A stretch of DNA of 64,000 nucleotides from Eutreptiella sp. 'Long Island Sound 2002'. Its lineage: Eukaryota; Euglenozoa; Euglenophyceae; Eutreptiales; Eutreptiaceae. Both the position numbers and the translations under genes were made by a program. Below the pieces are notes generated by a model, which did no database searches, had not been told where the DNA came from, and was given only the letters and a program-made list of their open reading frames with translations. This document shows, piece by piece, positions 30,187-38,936 of this stretch (its first letter is position 1; every line of letters starts with the position of its first letter). The DNA lies in contig OZ038384.1 of assembly GCA_964036045.1 (NCBI GenBank), forward strand, positions 22,683,000-22,746,999, given 5' to 3'.

Positions 30187-31071
30187 ATGAGCCCGGCACC
30201 AATGGCAGTTGACTTGGCGCCTTTGTGTTACGACATCGTTACATCGAAACACAACGAGACTGTGACCATCGGGGACACCATCTACCACAACCTAACGGCG
30301 CTGTTTCTGTTTAGAGAAAGGGGGTCCCGAGACGACCCCAAACCAGACGACCGGGCAGTATCCCTGATTTGTGACTTTGTGTACTCCCGGGTATCCCATC
30401 TAATAAGCCTGCTAGACGCCGGGCAGCTGCTGTGTCCAAGACCGTCGCGCGCCACACAGTTTCTATACTTGGTGTACGCAACCGACTTGGTCATGGACGC
30501 GGTCGACGAGTACGTAAAATCGCCACAGGTGCACGACGGGGTGAAGTCGGTACACTCTCACCCCTTACTGGGGGGTTGCATGGCGTTCGCGGGTTTCACC
30601 CAGAAGGAAATCGACATGTGGGTGCAAATGTGTGCTTCGGGTGGATACAACGATGTCATCCGTCGCCTGAAAGTGGTTAGACTGCAGGATATGGACGACG
30701 ACGAAGTAGGAATCGACACAATGGTCATCAACATCGACGAGATGGTGTATCGTCACGTGCATTACCATTCGCTTTGCATGCAGAACATCGCCATCTGTGT
30801 AATCAACGGCATCTCGTCGACGCCACTCCGTTTGTACAAAGCAGCCATCGACAGTAATACCAACGAGACGACGATGGTATTCTCCCGAGAAGCGGTTGAT
30901 TATGTGCGCATCGCGTGTGCGGTTTCTGTCTCGGTGTACAACGACTTTGACCAGATGCTACTGGAGGTGTTTGACCACGAATGCGTGGACCCGAGTGGCA
31001 TTGATACGCTTGTGGTCAAATACAGACTTGGCCTTGCGACCCGCTGTTTGCAGCGACTTTGTGACATATAA
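30187..31071 (+). CDS. Uncharacterised protein, 294 aa
   Basis: Not recognised. The ATG at 30187 (MSPAPMAVD) is the first Met of a frame open from 30043. The sequence alternates hydrophobic helices (VSHLISLLDAGQLL, FLYLVYATDLVMDAVDEYV) and acidic loops (DMDDDEVG), suggesting a soluble helical protein. AATAAAA directly follows the stop codon and also precedes the next gene, so it could serve as a polyadenylation signal, a promoter box, or both. Confidence 0.65.
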   Translation: MSPAPMAVDLAPLCYDIVTSKHNETVTIGDTIYHNLTALFLFRERGSRDDPKPDDRAVSLICDFVYSRVSHLISLLDAGQLLCPRPSRATQFLYLVYATDLVMDAVDEYVKSPQVHDGVKSVHSHPLLGGCMAFAGFTQKEIDMWVQMCASGGYNDVIRRLKVVRLQDMDDDEVGIDTMVINIDEMVYRHVHYHSLCMQNIAICVINGISSTPLRLYKAAIDSNTNETTMVFSREAVDYVRIACAVSVSVYNDFDQMLLEVFDHECVDPSGIDTLVVKYRLGLATRCLQRLCDI

Positions 31072-31073
31072 AT

Positions 31074-31080
31074 AATAAAA
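31074..31080 (+). promoter_or_regulatory. AATAAAA box between two tandem genes
   Basis: AATAAAA lies 2 bases after the stop of the gene at 30187-31071 and 12 bases ahead of the ATG at 31093. Position fits either a polyadenylation signal or the recurrent promoter-like box. Confidence 0.5.
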
Positions 31081-31092
31081 CCCCCGATCCGT

Positions 31093-31878
31093 ATGGCTTT
31101 GAAAGTGCCGGATGGTATGGGTGACTACGTATTGAAACGTGTGAATCTGGGTTCACAAATCAACCGCCGCCAGCTCGCGGAGCACATCGCCGTTTCTAAA
31201 TGGATAACCGATAGCCGTGACATGCCTGTCACCGACCACTTACTCTTCGCGGTCGATGCGATTGAGGGTGATTCGAAATCAAGTGCGCTTGTTGTGGTGC
31301 CCTATGTGCAGGGGGGGTCCGTACAGGATGCCATACTGCGACGTGACCAGTGCATACAAAACCACGAGGCCCAGTTTCGTCTGTGGAAGGGTATGCGAAT
31401 TGGTGTTGTTTTTCTGTGGGAGAGTGGGGCCATACACAAAGAACCGGGTCTCACGGATGTGTTCATACGCTCGCCCTACTCAGAAGCCGTGGTTGGTGAT
31501 TTTTCCGATATGGGTTGGGCGGAACCCTCTGCCCCCGTTGACACTATGAAACGTGACACCATCAATATTTTGGGTGTCATGGCATGCATTTTAAGCGGGG
31601 AGTGTCACGCGATAGATCGGGACTTCTCGGTGCGGTTTTTGTGTGTCCATGAGCAGGCAATGCGCGATTCGTTGGTTCGCCGCTGTGACGACCCCGTGTC
31701 GAATGCGGCACTCGTGTACATCATGGATACCATGCATAATCTGTCACATGAGTGGGAACTAGGCACGGTGGGTGACCATGCACTAGAGTATCATGTGCAT
31801 ATACTAGACATAATAACAACTAGATTGCGGCACATCCTGTTGCGGTACCACTGCGACAATCGCGCGCCGGTTTTGTAA
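31093..31878 (+). CDS. Protein-kinase-like protein lacking catalytic residues (pseudokinase), 261 aa
   Basis: The layout follows the C-lobe of a protein kinase. VVPYVQGGSVQDAIL (68-82) resembles the hinge region. GAIHKE (112-117) stands at the catalytic-loop HRD position, with Lys-Glu in place of Arg-Asp. GDFSDMG (135-141) stands at the magnesium-binding DFG position, with Ser in place of Gly. DTINILGVMACILSG (155-169) resembles the F-helix region (DxWSLG). Without the catalytic Asp it is probably inactive and may act as a decoy or scaffold. The N-lobe is short and no Gly-rich loop is seen. Its start lies 22 bases after the upstream stop. Confidence 0.65.
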   Translation: MALKVPDGMGDYVLKRVNLGSQINRRQLAEHIAVSKWITDSRDMPVTDHLLFAVDAIEGDSKSSALVVVPYVQGGSVQDAILRRDQCIQNHEAQFRLWKGMRIGVVFLWESGAIHKEPGLTDVFIRSPYSEAVVGDFSDMGWAEPSAPVDTMKRDTINILGVMACILSGECHAIDRDFSVRFLCVHEQAMRDSLVRRCDDPVSNAALVYIMDTMHNLSHEWELGTVGDHALEYHVHILDIITTRLRHILLRYHCDNRAPVL

Positions 31879-31900
31879 CCCTCCCCGTCTGCTAGCTTCT

Positions 31901-33151
31901 ATGTCGCTTGTCGATGATATTATTTGCCGCGTCGTGTTCGACTTCCTGACGTGGCGCGACATCGGCGCAGGAATCAAGCAGACATGTCGCCGTTACATGG
32001 GTCTTGTCGACAAAGTGGAGCGGGCCCGTCGTATCCAGTTTGATTTGGAGTTCAACCGTCAGGGCATGTCGTGTATTTCGCCGATGCCAACCGCGGCCGA
32101 CGAGTGGGCCATTGCGAGATGTCTAGATATATACCCTTTTGTTGTCGAATGCCTGTACCTGATGGTCTTCGTATCGAAGTCGCGCGGCACGTTTCACGAG
32201 TACCGGGACCGCGTGGTATCATCTGCAGTGTATATCGTCCAATCGAGGGATACCGCTTTCCAGGACTTCTCAGTGGCCGATTTCGTTATTCTGCAGATCA
32301 TGGTCGACGTACTGCAGCACCATCCGGGGATGGATATGGTCAAGATAAATCCAATCCAGCTTGAGATGGCAATCGAGCTTCTTACCATTGCGCTCGAATG
32401 CGAACCACAAAACCCGATCACCCTGTTCGAAATAGCCAACTGCCACGACCACCTGTCGCACACGGACGATGCCCGCTTTTACTACCACGAGGCACTGCAG
32501 TGTGGTTACATGTGCCCGGTGTACGCGTGCTCCAGGATGCTGAACTGCATGTGTCCATCCAACGCACCGGCCGTCGTTTCACTGCAAAATGAGATTGTGC
32601 GGGTGATCAATCTATACCCGTCCTATTGGTACATCCGGGTCGTCTATGCCCGCTTGTTGCTCAGCATTTCGATGCACAGGGAATGCATCGTTATTTTTAT
32701 GGATCTACTCTTCAGTGGGGATTTCAACCTCACGGCGTCGGATCGCAGTGTGTGTCTCACTGATATTTCCTGTATCGTGGATGAACCCGGTGAAGTTTGG
32801 CCTCTTTTCGTCTCGTGCCTCATGGGTGACATATCCAATGTGAATATTCTTCGGAACATGACCACATTTGCGATGAGGAGGTTTGACATGGCATACGAGT
32901 TCTCCTGTGTCATTGATGGCATCATCAAGGAGATATGTGATAGCCCTTTCAGTAGGCATGTGCCCCTTGATGTCGCTGCGATGTACTACGAATGCAGAGG
33001 GCGGTTGTATGTCTCGATTGGTGACACAGCGCGTGGTTCATCGGATTTCGATCGTGCGTCCACGATGACCAGTGATAGGTCTATGTATGATTACTATCGG
33101 AATCTAGCTAGTGCAGTTTGTGTGCGGGGCGAGGAGCGCGTTTCCCCGTAA
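31901..33151 (+). CDS. F-box-like protein with TPR-like repeats, 416 aa
   Basis: Residues about 3-37 (LVDDIICRVVFDFLTWRDIG and following) match an F-box-like helix set. Residues about 155-215 resemble tetratricopeptide repeats: AIELLTIALECEPQNP, then LFEIANCHDHLSHTDDARFYYHEAL with the small/large residue spacing of TPR helices. A further TPR-like pair may lie near the C-terminus (MYYECRGRLYVSIGDTARGSSDFDRA). An F-box plus an interaction repeat would make a substrate adaptor for a ubiquitin ligase. The start follows the pseudokinase stop by 22 bases, consistent with a tight gene row on the plus strand. Confidence 0.7.
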   Translation: MSLVDDIICRVVFDFLTWRDIGAGIKQTCRRYMGLVDKVERARRIQFDLEFNRQGMSCISPMPTAADEWAIARCLDIYPFVVECLYLMVFVSKSRGTFHEYRDRVVSSAVYIVQSRDTAFQDFSVADFVILQIMVDVLQHHPGMDMVKINPIQLEMAIELLTIALECEPQNPITLFEIANCHDHLSHTDDARFYYHEALQCGYMCPVYACSRMLNCMCPSNAPAVVSLQNEIVRVINLYPSYWYIRVVYARLLLSISMHRECIVIFMDLLFSGDFNLTASDRSVCLTDISCIVDEPGEVWPLFVSCLMGDISNVNILRNMTTFAMRRFDMAYEFSCVIDGIIKEICDSPFSRHVPLDVAAMYYECRGRLYVSIGDTARGSSDFDRASTMTSDRSMYDYYRNLASAVCVRGEERVSP

Positions 33152-33219
33152 CGGTGTGTTTATTATCCCGATGTGCACATTCGTTCTCTGCACCGTGTGT
33201 GTGTACACAGCGCGCGTGT

Positions 33220-33693
33220 ATGTCTTGCTCCTCGTACAACTGGTGGTGGGAGCGCCATTTTTTCCGATGTCAGCCATCCGCGTCGACTATCCCGTCTAAC
33301 GGCATTGACACGACGAGATTGTCATCCCTTTTATGGATAACCCTGTCCGCGGAACGCCTCGGTTCCTGTGACCGGACCGCCCTCTTTGTCACCGAAGACC
33401 TACCGCGTGTCTTGTGGGGTGTGTGTGCGTGGATTCTGTGTGGTGTCGCGACCCGACCACAGATACAATGGGCCGTGGATTTATTGTGCGCCATTGGTTA
33501 CCACGGTGAAGCCCTGGTATCACCTATCACCATCCGTGATTTACTGGAGGACTGGGTGTGCATCAGTGAGCACATGCCGCGCCACGATGACGATGACACG
33601 GGTGTCGTCACCTTACCATGCACGGATGACCTGATATGCTTCACCGAGGATTGCATTGCTTCCATCGGGGTGGCCGGATTCACCGTATATTAA
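33220..33693 (+). CDS. Uncharacterised protein, 157 aa
   Basis: Not recognised. The ATG at 33220 (MSCSSYNWWWE) is preferred; the frame is open earlier only through sequence overlapping the previous gene. A Trp-rich start, a hydrophobic middle (VLWGVCAWILCGVA) that might be a membrane segment or a buried helix, and an Asp run (HDDDDTG) are visible. It converges on the nuclease gene with a 20-base gap. Confidence 0.55.
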   Translation: MSCSSYNWWWERHFFRCQPSASTIPSNGIDTTRLSSLLWITLSAERLGSCDRTALFVTEDLPRVLWGVCAWILCGVATRPQIQWAVDLLCAIGYHGEALVSPITIRDLLEDWVCISEHMPRHDDDDTGVVTLPCTDDLICFTEDCIASIGVAGFTVY

Positions 33694-33713
33694 TCGACCC
33701 CACTCCCACCCCC

Positions 33714-34274
33714 TCAGCACCAGGAGGCCTTTGCGCCGCGTCCGTTGTAGGGTTTACCTAGGCCCTTGTCAATAAGGAGTTGTGATATTGGCATCCATGG
33801 GGAAAGTGGCATCTGACGCACGTACATTTGACCAAGAACACGACCACCGTATTTGTCCCAGCCATCCAACTCTATGAATGTTTTTGGTTTCCACGTTTCG
33901 CCGTACACCATGGACGTCACGAACTTGGTTGCCTCCTCTGCAAGTTCCCTTTCGGTTTCGCATTGGGCTCTCCATCCCCTTTCTGGTGTATCCACACCGA
34001 GTATCCTGACCTTGAGTGTTGACCCGAGTGCATTGGGTAGGAACGGTGCCAGTATTTCTATGGTATCACCATCGAGTACACGGACTATATCAAAGCTTTC
34101 GTCTGTCTTCTGATTTGCTGCTTGTGCCCGTGTCGCGGGGTGCTGGTGGATATTGTTATTTACGCTCGGGCACACCAACTGCTTGCGCGGGGAAGATGGC
34201 GTGACGGTTATATTTCCGTTACAGAAAAAATACACACACAGGTTACATAGCATAAACGCATTTGGGATATACAT
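33714..34274 (-). CDS. Staphylococcal-nuclease-like (thermonuclease) protein with N-terminal anchor, 186 aa
   Basis: SNase-family calcium-dependent nuclease that cleaves DNA and RNA. The domain spans about 60-176. VLDGDT (66-71) and VRILGVDTPE (89-98) are present. R90, D95 and E98 have the same spacing as Arg35, Asp40 and Glu43 of the staphylococcal enzyme, and R145 in YGGRVLGQ corresponds to Arg87. All catalytic residues are thus kept. Residues 1-24 are hydrophobic and could be a signal peptide or anchor, suggesting a membrane or secreted location. It is divergent from the gene at 34325, sharing a 50-bp promoter region. A truncated copy lies at 38665-38973. Confidence 0.88.
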   Translation of the reverse strand: MYIPNAFMLCNLCVYFFCNGNITVTPSSPRKQLVCPSVNNNIHQHPATRAQAANQKTDESFDIVRVLDGDTIEILAPFLPNALGSTLKVRILGVDTPERGWRAQCETERELAEEATKFVTSMVYGETWKPKTFIELDGWDKYGGRVLGQMYVRQMPLSPWMPISQLLIDKGLGKPYNGRGAKASWC

Positions 34275-34856
34275 TGGGGCGTGCGCTTTTATTTCTTATA
34301 TACAGTGGTTCTTCGGAAAGCACAATGGCCATCGTTCATAGACTCTTTGGTGTCCGTGATGTCACAAATGTGATCATCGCGTTCGCGGGTAATACTTCCA
34401 AACTTCGACGTGTATCTAGGATTTTTTATCTGTTGTCGTCACACGCAACATCTGTGGTATACCACGTACACCGTGGACAGGTTACGTCGGTGTTTGTGGA
34501 CTGGTTGGTGCTGCATGGATACTGCATCCCGAGTGTGTGCCGGATACAAGAGGTACACAGCATAACGCAACCTTCGAGTGGGGCATTCATACACGAAACC
34601 ATCGTTGATAGATTTCCACGACGCGGGTGTTCGCTACCTGGGTGCACGGACCTCACGGTGAGTGGCTCGGTGGGCTTTGTGTATTCCGTGATTTTCATCA
34701 TCGACCCCCATATGTGCGAACTTTCTTCGTTGTGTATACAATCGGATCGACACGCCACTGAACCGTCCGTTGATGCGATTTGCGTACACCGGGGTGCAGC
34801 CGAACAGAGGGCCTTCCGCTTCAGGGCACTGAAATCAATCGTGATACACATCTACA
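34005..34856. repeat. Inverted duplication block A, parent copy
   Basis: This block, covering the 5' parts of the nuclease and F-box-like genes and their shared promoter, recurs in reverse orientation at about 38084-38936. The open frames through both copies translate identically over the shared stretch, for example 141 codons of the antisense frame at 34426-34851 and 38088-38513. Confidence 0.9.
34286..34294 (-). promoter_or_regulatory. AAATAAAAG box in a divergent promoter
   Basis: Read on the minus strand, AAATAAAAG lies 11 bases ahead of the nuclease ATG at 34274. TATATAAG lies beside it. The divergent arrangement leaves no upstream gene end for which it could be a polyadenylation signal. 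Confidence 0.55.
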
Positions 34857-35143
34857 GCCACGAAATCGAGTCGTACATGTACTACATACGACGCTGTGCC
34901 AACACGGAGACATTGGAAATCAAGTGTTATGGCACGTGCTACGACCGACGGTCCTCTGAGTTCACGGGTTCACTTCTGTGTTCGACGTGGTGTATGCGAT
35001 CGCTGGTGCGTGTCTCGATCACGCACAGAGGATGGCAAGTGACCGATGAAAAGCTCAGGTGTATGGCCACTGCCATCAAGTCACTCAGATCATTGGTAGT
35101 GATTCATGCCAGGGGGACTTTTGTGTACATGGTAGAGGATTGA
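34325..35143 (+). CDS. F-box/LRR-like protein, 272 aa
   Basis: The ATG at 34325 gives MAIVHRLFGVRDVTNVI. The first 35 residues (FGVRDVTNVIIAFAGNTSKLRRVSRIFYLL) follow an F-box-like pattern ending in a basic helix. The rest has repeated short strands with regular Leu/Ile, such as LKSIVIHI, TETLEIKCYG and LKSLRSLVVIH, resembling degenerate leucine-rich repeats. This is the layout of an F-box/LRR substrate adaptor. An N-terminal copy, cut off after about 177 residues, is found at 38084-38614 inside an inverted duplication. Family assignment is by pattern only. Confidence 0.6.
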   Translation: MAIVHRLFGVRDVTNVIIAFAGNTSKLRRVSRIFYLLSSHATSVVYHVHRGQVTSVFVDWLVLHGYCIPSVCRIQEVHSITQPSSGAFIHETIVDRFPRRGCSLPGCTDLTVSGSVGFVYSVIFIIDPHMCELSSLCIQSDRHATEPSVDAICVHRGAAEQRAFRFRALKSIVIHIYSHEIESYMYYIRRCANTETLEIKCYGTCYDRRSSEFTGSLLCSTWCMRSLVRVSITHRGWQVTDEKLRCMATAIKSLRSLVVIHARGTFVYMVED

Positions 35144-35158
35144 TTTCTCCTATTTTAC

Positions 35159-35476
35159 ATGTCGTCGTATGATGAACTGTTGTACGAACTGGGTGAACTG
35201 CCAGCGGTTGTCCAGAACGCGTCACCGTTCTCACAGTTGATCCTGCTCATCACGTTCAACACCGCGCTGTTTGTATGCAGTGAGTTTCTCAGGAAATTCT
35301 TCGGTGCCGATGTCCTCTACGTGCTCGCTGGTCTGACTGGTAGGACGTACAACGCACAACAACCAAATGATACCACACCCGCCCCCCCGCCAATGATGTA
35401 CCCGAGGGCGGGTGGTGTGCCCGGCTTTGGTGACACCACGAGCATGTTCTCCGCGTTCAGTGCGAACTTCAAATGA
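35159..35476 (+). CDS. Small membrane protein, 105 aa
   Basis: Not recognised. The ATG at 35159 lies 16 bases after the upstream stop. A hydrophobic segment at about 24-41 (SQLILLITFNTALFVC) and a weaker one at 51-60 suggest one or two membrane passes. The C-terminal third is Pro-, Gly- and Met-rich (PAPPPMMYPRAGG) and ends in Phe-rich FSAFSANFK. Small proteins of this kind are common in virion membranes; that role is inference. Confidence 0.65.
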   Translation: MSSYDELLYELGELPAVVQNASPFSQLILLITFNTALFVCSEFLRKFFGADVLYVLAGLTGRTYNAQQPNDTTPAPPPMMYPRAGGVPGFGDTTSMFSAFSANFK

Positions 35477-35583
35477 TAAGATGTGTCAATCCACGCGTTA
35501 CACCAAAACTACACATCTAACCCTAAAACACAACCACCACCACGTTACGCGAACCTTTCTACGTGTATCGGTGTTTGTATAGT

Positions 35584-36357
35584 ATGATGGAAGGCGGGGC
35601 TGCCACATCCGATGCGCCTGATTACATCATGCTCCAATGTGCCAAGCTGTGCAACGAGGGGCGCGACATGTTCTACCGCAACATGTTCGTCCAATTCTCG
35701 ATCGGTGTAACACCACCTTTCGTCTCGATCACCGACAAGGATCTCGTGTTTTACCCGGTGGTGAAATCCACGCGCGCGTCCACAGCAGCAAATGGGTGGA
35801 CACCCGCCAACCCATTGGATGAGTCACTGCAGCAGAGACTCGACCGCTGGAGGGACGAATTCGCTGACGTCGTGTCGTATGTCGTGGAGCGATGTATGCT
35901 ACCAACGCCGGTTGAACCCACCGGCGGGCGTCGGATCAATGAGTCGGTCCTCATCAAGCATGCGTTCTCCTGGAGCCTGACTACAAAGACTGTCCTGGAA
36001 AATTACCTCGTGATACCCATTTTGGTCGAGTGGCATTGTCAGCTAAAACAGAACAACATCGGACTGTTCCGATACATCGAATCGACGGGTACCGGTGTTA
36101 GACCTTCTGGTACCAGAAACAATCGGATTATGACCCTTTTGCATGTAGTCGAACAGTGTGCCGACGACATGGGTATATGCGAGGCCGATAAAATCAAATG
36201 TAGTGACTGGGTGTACGGTTCCGTGCAGAACAACACGATAACACCATCGGTTCGTGATCGAGAACTTATTGGTTGGGTCTACAACAACAGCAGTGCGGAC
36301 AAGATTGTGCACGTCATACCCCCCCAGTTTATGCCACCACCAGCTGAGCGGGTGTGA
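35584..36357 (+). CDS. Uncharacterised protein, 257 aa
   Basis: Not recognised. The start is the ATG at 35584 (MMEGGAAT). A soluble protein with a Trp-containing central region (SWSLTTKTVLENYLVIPILVEW) and a Pro-rich C-terminus (PPQFMPPPAERV). There is no membrane segment. It overlaps the end of the convergent membrane-protein gene by 29 bases. The codon pattern and length support a genuine gene. Confidence 0.65.
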   Translation: MMEGGAATSDAPDYIMLQCAKLCNEGRDMFYRNMFVQFSIGVTPPFVSITDKDLVFYPVVKSTRASTAANGWTPANPLDESLQQRLDRWRDEFADVVSYVVERCMLPTPVEPTGGRRINESVLIKHAFSWSLTTKTVLENYLVIPILVEWHCQLKQNNIGLFRYIESTGTGVRPSGTRNNRIMTLLHVVEQCADDMGICEADKIKCSDWVYGSVQNNTITPSVRDRELIGWVYNNSSADKIVHVIPPQFMPPPAERV

Positions 36358-36886
36358 CGACGACGGGGGTTTGTGTCGTCTCGCCTACCGCCACAACTGC
36401 CGTATCATCGCGTTGGTGCTTGTCCTCGACTTCGGTTATCTTGGATCTGTCTGTGATGGTAACGATCGGTGGTGATGGTTTGGTGACCGTCGGCATCACA
36501 CTCGATGCCAAATCCTGTGTCAGTCCGTCGATCGTTTGTGCCTGGTGGTGGTACGCCATGAGGTCCATAACGGATTGACCGATACCAATAAACGCACTTG
36601 GGTCGGGTTTGTGATCTGCTGCTGGTGGTGGTGGTGGTGGTGCCACGGCGCCCGATTGCGGCTGCAATGACACCAGTGGGTCGCCATCGTGTTGTAACCG
36701 AAACTCTTGTCGGATTCTGTGTATAAGTTTGCGCTGTCGGTGAACCTTGTACAAAAGCATGATGACGATCACACCGAGTATACACACCGTGACCCCCGTG
36801 TGTGAGAACCTGTTGATAACCGATGACACCCAGGTGACGCGGTAAGCAGCAGCACCCTTCGTGTTCTTTTCCGTTGCACCCTCCAT
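36329..36886 (-). CDS. Single-pass membrane protein with Pro-rich region, 185 aa
   Basis: Not recognised. The ATG at 36886 follows an AATAAAAA box on this strand. Residues about 31-46 (GVTVCILGVIVIMLLY) form a clear membrane helix followed by basic residues (KVHRQRKLIHRIRQ), so the long C-terminal part is probably on the cytoplasmic or virion-interior side. It includes a proline run (APPPPPPAAD). There is no cleavable signal peptide by eye. A virion membrane protein is plausible. Confidence 0.65.
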   Translation of the reverse strand: MEGATEKNTKGAAAYRVTWVSSVINRFSHTGVTVCILGVIVIMLLYKVHRQRKLIHRIRQEFRLQHDGDPLVSLQPQSGAVAPPPPPPAADHKPDPSAFIGIGQSVMDLMAYHHQAQTIDGLTQDLASSVMPTVTKPSPPIVTITDRSKITEVEDKHQRDDTAVVAVGETTQTPVVVTPAQLVVA

Positions 36887-36895
36887 TTGTGTGTG

Positions 36896-36903
36896 TTTTT
36901 ATT
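36896..36903 (-). promoter_or_regulatory. AATAAAAA box ahead of a membrane-protein gene
   Basis: Read on the minus strand, AATAAAAA lies 9 bases ahead of the ATG at 36886 and just after the stop of the next gene on that strand (36916), so it could serve either purpose. Confidence 0.5.
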
Positions 36904-36915
36904 ACAAAATTTCAG

Positions 36916-37602
36916 CTACTCGTTGTCGTCGTCGTCCCGTTGCCTCTTGTTAAAGGACTGGGCGATCTTCTTGAAGTTACCGGACACAACGAGTGTGGGT
37001 GTTATGGCCCGGGAACCCTTGTTGGTCGTGACAATGTCACATGTGTTGGAGTCTATCAGGTCTGTCATGTCCACTGCGCCGTTCTGCCTGAAAAGGTGGG
37101 ACGGCTTGTTGCTCATGAGGAGCATGGTGGGCAGTATCAAGGCGTTGTGGAATGTCTCATCCCCCTTGTAACCTGTCCTCTGCAAAATGCACCTGAAGTT
37201 GTTGCTGTCAACCGGTTCGTTGTACGTGTCGTCCGATTTGATATTGGTCACCCTGGCGAGTCGGTACAGACGGTTCATCGGGTTTGATGGCTGGGTGTGG
37301 CGAAGAAACACGAGTGTGTTGTTGGTTATGTACTTCTCTTCGATCATCTTGATGAAGGACAGCACATCAACAAACACAAACGGCACGGGTATCCAGTGTG
37401 CCTGGCAATCGACGGATGACATGTACCCCCTGCGATCAGCAAGATCGTTTTCGGATTTCTTTGGTGCTGGTATCAGTGTCTGCCGCATGTGGTTGATAAC
37501 GGCGTGGTAGGTCTTCATGAACCTGTCATGTAGATCCTGTAGTTGTTCCAACTCCCTGTGCTCGTTGTCCTTTGCATTGGCTGTATTACCGGAGCAAGAC
37601 AT
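36916..37602 (-). CDS. Uncharacterised protein, 228 aa
   Basis: Not recognised. The ATG at 37602 (MSCSGNTA) is 16 bases beyond an ATAAAAAA box. The N-terminal 40 residues are charged and helical (RELEQLQDLHDRFMKTYHAV). The middle is mixed, and the end is basic then acidic (KKIAQSFNKRQRDDDDNE), resembling a nuclear-type tail. An N-terminal copy (about 91 residues, then cut) lies at 42531-42818. No membrane segment or catalytic motif is visible. Confidence 0.7.
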   Translation of the reverse strand: MSCSGNTANAKDNEHRELEQLQDLHDRFMKTYHAVINHMRQTLIPAPKKSENDLADRRGYMSSVDCQAHWIPVPFVFVDVLSFIKMIEEKYITNNTLVFLRHTQPSNPMNRLYRLARVTNIKSDDTYNEPVDSNNFRCILQRTGYKGDETFHNALILPTMLLMSNKPSHLFRQNGAVDMTDLIDSNTCDIVTTNKGSRAITPTLVVSGNFKKIAQSFNKRQRDDDDNE

Positions 37603-38076
37603 TTTGTGGGTCTGTTTTTTATCTAGACGGGGCCAGTTGAAAATACTCACTTTGATTCGAAATGTCTGTAGAATGTGTACGTGAGTACGAACATCGTGAT
37701 GACACAGTTCATTGCAATCAATACGAGCCTATGTCGTCTGTTCTCTCCGAAATTCTTCCATGTTGCCCCGAAGTGTATCGTGGCGGCATTAACCACGAGT
37801 ATGATGATTATGGACGTGATGGTACCGATTTGTCCGATTAGTCCCTTGACATCCCTCTCGCTGTATTCGTCTGCCACGGGATCGTCGACAGCAGCCGTGA
37901 CCCGACCGGGTTGTATTGGTGCATAGTCGCCAAACACGTCATCGACCACTGTCATGGTGCGCGTGTGTCACAGCACAACGTGTTTATTTGTGTACACACA
38001 TACACGCCACACCACTTGCCGTTATTTCCCGTCCGTGAAGCTCTGGTATGCCCGGTTGTTCCTCTCCTGGTTGGCA
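37327..38076. repeat. Inverted duplication block B, left copy
   Basis: About 750 bp reappear in reverse orientation at 42057-42805. The shared block holds the 5' part of the gene at 36916-37602, the whole two-pass membrane protein gene and the 3' end of the gene at 41806-42111. The membrane protein is identical (102 of 102 residues) in the two copies. Confidence 0.93.
37647..37955 (-). CDS. Two-pass membrane protein, copy 1, 102 aa
   Basis: Not recognised. Two hydrophobic helices, about 40-61 (IGQIGTITSIIIILVVNAATI) and 77-95 (LVLIAMNCVITMFVLTYTF), are joined by a short basic loop (KNFGENRRHR). The acidic N-terminus (DDPVADEYSERD) lacks a signal peptide. The ATG is at 37955, with an AATAAAC box about 27 bases ahead. 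An identical gene is present on the opposite strand at 42178-42486, so the locus has two copies, which arose by inverted duplication. Confidence 0.75.
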   Translation of the reverse strand: MTVVDDVFGDYAPIQPGRVTAAVDDPVADEYSERDVKGLIGQIGTITSIIIILVVNAATIHFGATWKNFGENRRHRLVLIAMNCVITMFVLTYTFYRHFESK

Positions 38077-38083
38077 GGATACG

Positions 38084-38614
38084 GTAGATGTGTATCACGA
38101 TTGATTTCAGTGCCCTGAAGCGGAAGGCCCTCTGTTCGGCTGCACCCCGGTGTACGCAAATCGCATCAACGGACGGTTCAGTGGCGTGTCGATCCGATTG
38201 TATACACAACGAAGAAAGTTCGCACATATGGGGGTCGATGATGAAAATCACGGAATACACAAAGCCCACCGAGCCACTCACCGTGAGGTCCGTGCACCCA
38301 GGTAGCGAACACCCGCGTCGTGGAAATCTATCAACGATGGTTTCGTGTATGAATGCCCCACTCGAAGGTTGCGTTATGCTGTGTACCTCTTGTATCCGGC
38401 ACACACTCGGGATGCAGTATCCATGCAGCACCAACCAGTCCACAAACACCGACGTAACCTGTCCACGGTGTACGTGGTATACCACAGATGTTGCGTGTGA
38501 CGACAACAGATAAAAAATCCTAGATACACGTCGAAGTTTGGAAGTATTACCCGCGAACGCGATGATCACATTTGTGACATCACGGACACCAAAGAGTCTA
38601 TGAACGATGGCCAT
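38084..38614 (-). pseudogene. Truncated copy of the F-box/LRR-like gene
   Basis: From the ATG at 38614 the frame matches the gene at 34325-35143 for about 177 residues, up to ALKSIVIHIY, then runs across a junction into the reversed 3' end of another gene and stops at 37952. The last two fifths of the protein, including most LRR-like strands, are missing. It belongs to inverted duplication block A. Confidence 0.85.
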
Positions 38615-38936
38615 TGTGCTTTCCGAAGAACCACTGTATATAAGAAATAAAAGCGCACGCCCCAATGTATATCCCAAATGCGTTTATGCTATGTAACCTG
38701 TGTGTGTATTTTTTCTGTAACGGAAATATAACCGTCACGCCATCTTCCCCGCGCAAGCAGTTGGTGTGCCCGAGCGTAAATAACAATATCCACCAGCACC
38801 CCGCGACACGGGCACAAGCAGCAAATCAGAAGACAGACGAAAGCTTTGATATAGTCCGTGTACTCGATGGTGATACCATAGAAATACTGGCACCGTTCCT
38901 ACCCAATGCACTCGGGTCAACACTCAAGGTCAGGAT
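38084..38936. repeat. Inverted duplication block A, second copy
   Basis: Reverse-orientation copy of about 34005-34856. Its left junction with block B has seven bases (GGATACG, 38077-38083) that match neither source. The right junction at about 38936 joins it directly to a truncated gene fragment. Confidence 0.9.
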
